Part shown: piece by piece, positions 15,216-19,089 of the stretch
Numbering within the stretch: position 1 is the stretch's first letter
Layout of the letters: each line of letters begins with the position of its first letter
Source: Chloroflexota bacterium
Lineage (GTDB): Bacteria > Chloroflexota > Limnocylindria > Limnocylindrales > CSP1-4
Direction: 5' to 3'
Assembly: GCA_021812735.1 (NCBI GenBank)
Contig: JAKAMV010000083.1
Coordinates: 1 to 19,089, forward strand
DNA length: 19,089 bases
Program-made: the position numbers and the translations under genes
The notes under the pieces: model-generated
Told to the model about the DNA's origin: nothing
Seen by the model: the letters and a program-made list of their open reading frames with translations, nothing else
Databases searched by the model: none

Positions 15216-16026
15216 AGCCCTCGGCCTTGCCTCCGCGCATCACGAGGCCGCGGGCCAGCTCGCGGCCGCTCGGATCGGCGAGCAGCCATGCGTGTACGGC
15301 GGCGTCGACCTCGCCACCGTCCGCCGGCAGCGTCCAGACCCGGCCGGTGAGCGCGCTGCCCGGCGAGGCGGGCAGGACGTACTCCAGGCGGAAGCGCCGC
15401 GGGATGGCCCGGACGAGCCCGGCCGCCCCGGCGCCAGCCTCGAGCAGGGATTCCTCGAGGCAGTCGAGGTAGGCGGCGTTGTTCATGTGGCCCATCGGGT
15501 CCACGTCCTGCGGCCGCACGCGCAGCGCAGTCTCGTGGACCCCCGCGACGGGCGCCTGCGGCAGCGTGACCCGCCCCGGTTCGAACAGCTGGTCCGGCCG
15601 GCCGAACCTGGCGAGGAACTCGGGCGGGAGGCGCCCGGGCAGTCCGCGGGCCGTGTCGATGATCACCCAGTCGGTCTGGCCCGAGACCGCGAGCGTCCCG
15701 TCGCCCAGGCGGCCCTCGGTCCGCCGTCGGGCCCAGAAGCGCCGGAAGCCGATCACCTCGGTCCGCATGGAGATCACCTCGCCGAGCGGCAGCGGCGCGA
15801 GGATCGCCAGCTCTGCGGTGCGAACCACCCATCCGAGATTCCGCTCGGCGTACCAGGCGCGCGTGAAGCCCAGGAGCTCAGAGTGGATCCACGCAACGTC
15901 CTGCGTGTAGCGCAGCAAGGCCGAGGACCGCACCAGATCGTCGGTTCCGCACTCGTCGAACCTCGCCCGGTAGGGGACGGTGAGGCTCCGTGCGTCGCCG
16001 ACCGCATCGCCGGGCAGGCCGCTCAC
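15211..16026 (-). CDS. Acyl-ACP thioesterase family protein (double hotdog)
   Basis: 271-aa protein with two hotdog domains like FatA/FatB-type acyl-ACP thioesterases, which release fatty acids from acyl carrier protein. The first hotdog, about 15-125, has RFDECGTDDLVRSSALLRYTQD, in which the helix and following strands match the family N-terminal domain. The second, about 163-265, contains DVDPMGHMNNAAYLDCLEE at 174-192, equivalent to the DMNQHVNN region of plant enzymes, with Asp176, His180 and Asn182/183 as likely active-site residues. Start is GTG 16026, chosen because it overlaps the upstream gene's TGA (GTGA); the longer frame to 16128 is antisense shadow. It could equally hydrolyse acyl-CoA; the fold assignment is more secure than the substrate. 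Confidence 0.83.
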   Translation of the reverse strand: MSGLPGDAVGDARSLTVPYRARFDECGTDDLVRSSALLRYTQDVAWIHSELLGFTRAWYAERNLGWVVRTAELAILAPLPLGEVISMRTEVIGFRRFWARRRTEGRLGDGTLAVSGQTDWVIIDTARGLPGRLPPEFLARFGRPDQLFEPGRVTLPQAPVAGVHETALRVRPQDVDPMGHMNNAAYLDCLEESLLEAGAGAAGLVRAIPRRFRLEYVLPASPGSALTGRVWTLPADGGEVDAAVHAWLLADPSGRELARGLVMRGGKAEGS

Positions 16027-16709
16027 GACGGCGTCCTCCCGGCCAGGCGGTCCAGCCCCTCGAGCGGGACCAGCCGCAGGCCCTCCAGCGCCACCGGCCC
16101 GCGCTCGCGGACCAGGCGCACCTCGCACGAGCGGCGCGCATCGAACACCACCAGGCCCACCAGCAGCTTCCCGCCCTCCTCGGCTGCCCCGCGGCGGGCG
16201 TCATCGAGCTGGTGCAGCACGTCCGCCTTGATGCCGCGGGCACCCCACTTGCAGTCCCAGGCCTCGGCGCCGCCGTCACGCTCCACCGTGACGTCGTAGG
16301 GGTGGATCTCCGCGGGGCGGCCGTCGAACAGGATGCGGCGCTCACGGTGGACCGGCCCGGTCCGCTGGGCCAGCAGCCGCTCGGCCAGCGCCTCGACGAC
16401 GGCGCCCCGGAACTGGCTGCGCGCCTGCCCACCGCGGTCGGCCACCTCGAGGGAGGCCGCCAGGATGGCCTCCGAGCGCTCCCGGACCGAGTCGCCCGGC
16501 ATCGCGGCGGCGGGGCCGAACAGCGCCGGGAACATCGTGCGCCAGTGGACGGGGTCGGCCGACTCGCCGTTCATGACCGCCCGGGCGAGCAGGCGCTGGG
16601 TCGTCGAGGCGTCAGCGAGGAGGTCTGCGGCGCGGCGCACCAGCGGGTCCGCCTGGATGTGCGCGTAGACCACCGCCCGCCCGTCGGGGCGAGCCTCCAT
16701 GAAGCGCAT
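16023..16709 (-). CDS. Uncharacterised protein with PD-(D/E)XK nuclease-like motif
   Basis: 228-aa protein that I do not recognise as a named family. After a helical N-terminal half (1-100) comes a pattern typical of the restriction-endonuclease-like fold: a helix with Glu106 (VVEALAERLL), a strand with Asp139 (IHPYDVTVE), then Asp152-Cys-Lys154 (AWDCKWG) and a helix with Gln167 (VLHQLDDA). The order E-D-DxK-Q and the strand KLLVGLVVFD after it support a PD-(D/E)XK assignment, but this rests on motif reading only. The ATG at 16709 overlaps the 99-aa gene's TGA by one base (TGATG), and its TGA overlaps the thioesterase GTG, so the three are translationally coupled. A nuclease role in defence, repair or processing is inference. 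Confidence 0.7.
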   Translation of the reverse strand: MRFMEARPDGRAVVYAHIQADPLVRRAADLLADASTTQRLLARAVMNGESADPVHWRTMFPALFGPAAAMPGDSVRERSEAILAASLEVADRGGQARSQFRGAVVEALAERLLAQRTGPVHRERRILFDGRPAEIHPYDVTVERDGGAEAWDCKWGARGIKADVLHQLDDARRGAAEEGGKLLVGLVVFDARRSCEVRLVRERGPVALEGLRLVPLEGLDRLAGRTPS

Positions 16710-17008
16710 CAGGCGGCCTCCCCCACGGCCGCCAGCGCCACCTGCGGCAGGGTGGACATCCAGTCGATGGCGCGGTGGGGGTCGGTGATCGCCGCCGCCT
16801 CGACCTCGAGCGCCGCGATCGCCCCCTCGGCGCCGTCCGGGGCCGGCGCCGCGCTCCGCGCCTCGGCCACCGCCCGCAGCCTGGCGCCCCAGACGGTCTC
16901 GAGATCGGCGAGGTACTGGAACTCGTCCGTCACCGGGGCGGCCGTGGCGGCGAGGAGGTCGAAGGCCGCGCGGGCGCGGCCTAGCACGTCGGCGACGGTC
17001 GATGGCAT
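16709..17008 (-). CDS. Small uncharacterised protein (99 aa), partner of the nuclease-like gene
   Basis: 99-aa, Ala-rich, acidic and mostly helical protein with no membrane segment; family not recognised. It contains TDEFQYLADLETVWGARL (27-44) and ends in a helix-rich tail. The ATG at 17008 is used because the coding character stops there and it lies just after a 16-bp palindrome; no good Shine-Dalgarno precedes it, so translation may be weak, leaderless or coupled to the upstream gene. Its TGA overlaps the ATG of the nuclease-like gene by one base, which suggests the two proteins are made in a fixed ratio and may interact. Confidence 0.65.
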   Translation of the reverse strand: MPSTVADVLGRARAAFDLLAATAAPVTDEFQYLADLETVWGARLRAVAEARSAAPAPDGAEGAIAALEVEAAAITDPHRAIDWMSTLPQVALAAVGEAA

Positions 17009-17012
17009 GGGT

Positions 17013-17028
17013 CGCAGCGTACGCTGCG
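17013..17028. promoter_or_regulatory. 16-bp perfect palindrome CGCAGCGTACGCTGCG before the 99-aa gene
   Basis: The palindrome ends 4 nt before the ATG at 17008 and takes the place where a ribosome binding site would be. It could be an operator for a dimeric regulator or an RNA hairpin controlling translation of the 99-aa/nuclease-like pair. Confidence 0.55.
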
Positions 17029-17055
17029 CAGGCGCAGCGCGTCGGGCTGGCTCGC

Positions 17056-17313
17056 CTAGAAGCTCTCTGTGCTCGCCTCGAGCGTGAACCCGACGGCGGG
17101 ACGGCTGACCGCGAGCCGCTGCAGCGCCTCGCGGTTGATCCGCGCCAGCTCCTTGCGGCCGCCTTCGTCCCAGCGGGTCGCGTACGTGTTGACCGCCCGC
17201 TTCCTGATCGCCAGCGCGTAGTCTCGCTCGCCCACCCGCTCGAGCCGCCAGACCGTGTCGAGCACGGCGCGGTAGAGCGACGGCAACTCCTCTGCGGGCG
17301 TCTGCTGGTCCAT
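17056..17313 (-). CDS. Small uncharacterised protein (85 aa)
   Basis: 85-aa basic, soluble, helical protein; family not recognised. Features: an amphipathic segment LPSLYRAVLDTVWRLERVG (10-28) and an Arg/Lys-rich middle (RDYALAIRKRAVNTYATRW, 30-48), which could bind nucleic acid or a partner, though no HTH is evident. Codon third-position GC bias in this frame supports it as coding. ATG 17313 is preferred; ATGs at 17349 and 17400 are in frame but would place a strong inverted repeat inside the gene. It precedes the 99-aa gene by 47 bp and may belong to the same transcript. Confidence 0.6.
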   Translation of the reverse strand: MDQQTPAEELPSLYRAVLDTVWRLERVGERDYALAIRKRAVNTYATRWDEGGRKELARINREALQRLAVSRPAVGFTLEASTESF

Positions 17314-17320
17314 GCCGCCA

Positions 17321-17376
17321 GCCTGCGACCCGCGGCGGTTCCAACCCATAGCTGGGAGGTCCCGCGGCCCGCAGGC
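17321..17376 (-). other. Long imperfect stem-loop upstream of the 85-aa gene
   Basis: GCCTGCG (17321-17327) pairs with CGCAGGC (17370-17376) and CCGCGG (17330-17335) with CCGCGG (17362-17367), giving 13 bp around a 2x2 internal loop; a smaller CCCA/TGGG hairpin sits in the loop (17345-17356). It occupies most of the 115-bp gap after acylphosphatase and ends 7 nt before the 85-aa gene's ATG. It may be a terminator of the upstream pair or a translational control element. Confidence 0.45.
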
Positions 17377-17428
17377 AAGGGTCCGGGGCGGTGTCAGCAT
17401 GCACCGCGCGCCGACGCCCAGGCGAGCC

Positions 17429-17737
17429 TCAGTCGCCGCGGTGCTCGCCGCTCTCGACGCGGAACCCGGCCGCCATGCCGCGCGCGGGCTCCCGATGCTC
17501 GATCACGCGCTCGACGATCGAGGCCGGAGGACCCTCGCGGAGCCGCTCGAGCAGCTCGTCGAGCACCGCCCCAGGTCCCTCGGCGACCACGTGGACGCTG
17601 CCGTCGCGCTCATTGGCCACGTATCCGTGGAGGCCGAGATAGGTCGCCTCGCGCAGGACGAAGAAGCGGAACCCGACGCCCTGTACACGGCCCCGGACAG
17701 ACGCGTCCAGGCGCTCGCGGGCCGCTGGGCCGCTCAT
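17429..17737 (-). CDS. acyP: Acylphosphatase
   Basis: 102-aa cytoplasmic enzyme that hydrolyses acyl phosphates such as carbamoyl phosphate. The signature RGRVQGVGFRFFV (15-27) carries catalytic Arg24, and GYVANERDGSVHVVAEG (38-54) carries catalytic Asn42; length is normal for the family. The ATG at 17737 overlaps the stop of the delta' gene (ATGA), so it is coupled to it; the longer open frame upstream is a shadow of that gene. The tail past residue 90 is short and charged. Confidence 0.93.
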   Translation of the reverse strand: MSGPAARERLDASVRGRVQGVGFRFFVLREATYLGLHGYVANERDGSVHVVAEGPGAVLDELLERLREGPPASIVERVIEHREPARGMAAGFRVESGEHRGD

Positions 17738-18921
17738 GCGGCGCGCTGGCGGCGCGGCCAGTGGAGGAGCAGTACGTCGAGGAGCAGCTCCGGGGTGACG
17801 TTGCCCTTCACAAGCGCGTCGGCCTCCGCGATGCGGGCGAGGAAGGCAGACGCGGCGCCGGGCTGCATCTCGCGCATCGCCGCGTCGAGCTCCTCGAGCA
17901 GGACCGGGTCGTGCACCGACCCCCGTGCACCGCGCTCGGCCAGGGCCAAGTCCCGAGCCACGTCGCGCCAGACCTCGACGAGCTGTGCGGTTGCCCGCCG
18001 CCGGTCCCTCGCGCTCACCTTCGCGGGTGCATCCTGGGTCTCGCCGTCGTCCGCACCGTCTGCGTCCTCGGCGCTCCTCGCCGCCGGACGGCCCCTGGAG
18101 CCGCGCGCGACCGGCTCCGCCTCCGCGGGCCCTGCGGACTCGAGCAGCGCCGCCAGCTCGCCTGCCCGGCTCTGGAGCGACTTCGCGGCGGCCAGGCGCG
18201 CCGCCGGGCCGTCGGCCAGCAGGTCGAGCAGAGAGCGGGCGAGCTCGCCGCGGAGGGCCATCGCCTGCGGCGCGGCTGCATACGCCACGGCCAGGCCCGG
18301 GCGCCCCCCGGTGAGGCGGGCGAGGCGGGCCGCCGTCGGACCTTCGGCCAGGCCGCGGGCGCCGAGCAGGTCCTCGACATCCCGGGCGCCCACCGTCCCG
18401 AGCCGAAGGCGGGCGCACCGCGATCGGATGGTCGGCAGCAGGCGCTCCTCGTCATCGGTGCACAGGACGATCGTCGTGCCCGGCGGCGGCTCCTCGAGGG
18501 TCTTGAGCAGCGCCCCCTGGGCGTCCTCGCCCATGCGGTCGGCGTCGCGCACGATGGCCACGCGCTGGCCGCCCTCGACCGGCAGCAGGACGAGCGCGCT
18601 CACGAGGTGGCGGACCGTGCCAGGCTCAGGGCTGGCCTCGTCGCCGATCCTGATCTGGAGGCCCGCCCCGGACGGCTCGAGCAGGTGCAGGTCGCCGTGG
18701 TTGCCGTGTTCGACCATCCGGCACGTGCGGCAGGAGCGGCAGGGCCGATGGCCGCCGGTCGCACCGCTGCACAGCAGCCCGGCCGCGAGGTCGAGCGCCA
18801 GCGACGTCTTGCCCACCGACGCGGGCCCGCTGATGAGGATCGCGTGCGGGACGGCTGCGCCCAGCATCGCGTGGACGGCCGCCTCGGCGGCCGGGTGGCC
18901 GACGGTGAGGAAGCCGTCCAC
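17734..18921 (-). CDS. holB: DNA polymerase III subunit delta'
   Basis: 395-aa clamp-loader subunit of the AAA+ family. Walker A GPASVGKT at 32-39 is intact, followed by a zinc module with Cys51, Cys61, Cys64 and Cys67, the LLKTLEEPP segment at 138-146 and the SRC sensor motif at 167-169. The C-terminal domain has VEVWRDVARDLALAERG (316-332), typical of delta' collar domains. An Ala/Glu/Asp-rich low-complexity stretch (about 262-308) interrupts the C-terminal part. Because delta' and DnaX share domains, DnaX was considered; the length, lack of a tau-like extension and position beside a TopA-like tail favour HolB. GTG start at 18921, no strong ribosome binding site seen. Confidence 0.9.
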   Translation of the reverse strand: MDGFLTVGHPAAEAAVHAMLGAAVPHAILISGPASVGKTSLALDLAAGLLCSGATGGHRPCRSCRTCRMVEHGNHGDLHLLEPSGAGLQIRIGDEASPEPGTVRHLVSALVLLPVEGGQRVAIVRDADRMGEDAQGALLKTLEEPPPGTTIVLCTDDEERLLPTIRSRCARLRLGTVGARDVEDLLGARGLAEGPTAARLARLTGGRPGLAVAYAAAPQAMALRGELARSLLDLLADGPAARLAAAKSLQSRAGELAALLESAGPAEAEPVARGSRGRPAARSAEDADGADDGETQDAPAKVSARDRRRATAQLVEVWRDVARDLALAERGARGSVHDPVLLEELDAAMREMQPGAASAFLARIAEADALVKGNVTPELLLDVLLLHWPRRQRAA

Positions 18922-18976
18922 GTCTCGTGTGCCGGGTCGCGCGTACCGGATCAGGGCTCAGCGATCAAGGTCAGGC

Positions 18977-19089
18977 TCAGCCCTCGGCGGGCTCCGCCTT
19001 CCTGCGCGCCGTCCGGCGCTTGGGGGCCTCCGCGGGCGCCGCGTCGGCGGCGGGCGCGGCGGCGGTCGGCGCGGGCGCCTCGGCCGGGG
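18977..19089 (-). CDS. C-terminal tail of a large protein, possibly DNA topoisomerase I (5' partial)
   Basis: The minus-strand frame entering at the right edge reads 37 codons of Ala/Pro/Glu-rich sequence ending KRRTARRKAEPAEG and TGA (18977-18979). Such Lys/Arg-Ala tails are usual at the C-terminus of topoisomerase I in high-GC bacteria, and topA is often found upstream of holB, sometimes with tmk. No catalytic domain is in the window, so identity is inference from tail composition and position. It lies 55 bp before the delta' GTG. Confidence 0.5.
   Translation of the reverse strand, partial: PAEAPAPTAAAPAADAAPAEAPKRRTARRKAEPAEG

Noticed and set aside
17738..18418. Long upstream extension of acylphosphatase
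   Set aside because: It is a second frame of holB; the acylphosphatase domain begins only after ATG 17737, which overlaps the holB stop.
18922..18976. Inverted repeat AGGGCT/AGCCCT before holB as a terminator
   Set aside because: Only 6 bp with a loop of about 20 nt and overlapping direct repeats; too weak to call.

Overview
The window is GC-rich chromosomal DNA (about 70% GC by eye) with GTG and TTG starts, strong AGGAGG-type ribosome binding sites, many ATGA/GTGA gene overlaps and almost no intergenic space. The largest gap is 223 bp (14988-15210), so no stretch over 300 bp lacks a gene. I saw no tRNA, rRNA, CRISPR array, transposase or phage gene. The style fits a high-GC Actinomycetota or Chloroflexota (Limnocylindria-like) bacterium; I cannot settle the phylum by reading alone.

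Left end, plus strand (2-3578): a polar amino acid ABC importer (binding protein cut by the window edge, permease, ATPase) followed by a DUF1611/DgcN-family gene. The last three genes form 4-bp overlap junctions. DgcN proteins are known as D-glutamate N-acetyltransferases, so this operon probably imports and processes a glutamate-like, possibly D-, amino acid. Two GC-rich hairpins lie in the convergent gap after it.

Centre, minus strand (13306 down to 3627): a catabolic-looking cluster in the order glutamine synthetase-like ligase, FCD-type GntR regulator, APC amino acid/amine permease, metal-dependent cyclase/formamidase-like hydrolase, second glutamine synthetase-like ligase, amidohydrolase, class I acyl-CoA synthetase and uridine phosphorylase-like enzyme. 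The amidohydrolase and the second GS-like gene overlap by 11 bp and look like the two halves of the fused eukaryotic FluG/NodGS proteins. A perfect FadR-type palindrome and a TTGACA promoter candidate sit between the regulator and the permease gene. My working inference is uptake of an amine or amide, gamma-glutamylation by the GS-like ligases, ring or amide hydrolysis by the cyclase and amidohydrolase, and CoA activation of a carboxylate product. The substrate is unknown.

Right part, minus strand (19089 down to 13452): the tail of a large protein (TopA-like tail), the DNA polymerase III delta' subunit, acylphosphatase, two small unknown genes, a 228-aa protein with a PD-(D/E)XK-like motif set, a double-hotdog acyl-ACP thioesterase, and a membrane-anchored GGDEF/HD-GYP protein. 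Several are translationally coupled. Candidate novelties are the split FluG-like operon, the nuclease-like cassette with a 16-bp palindrome next to a start codon, and a uridine phosphorylase relative lacking the usual uracil-recognition residues.
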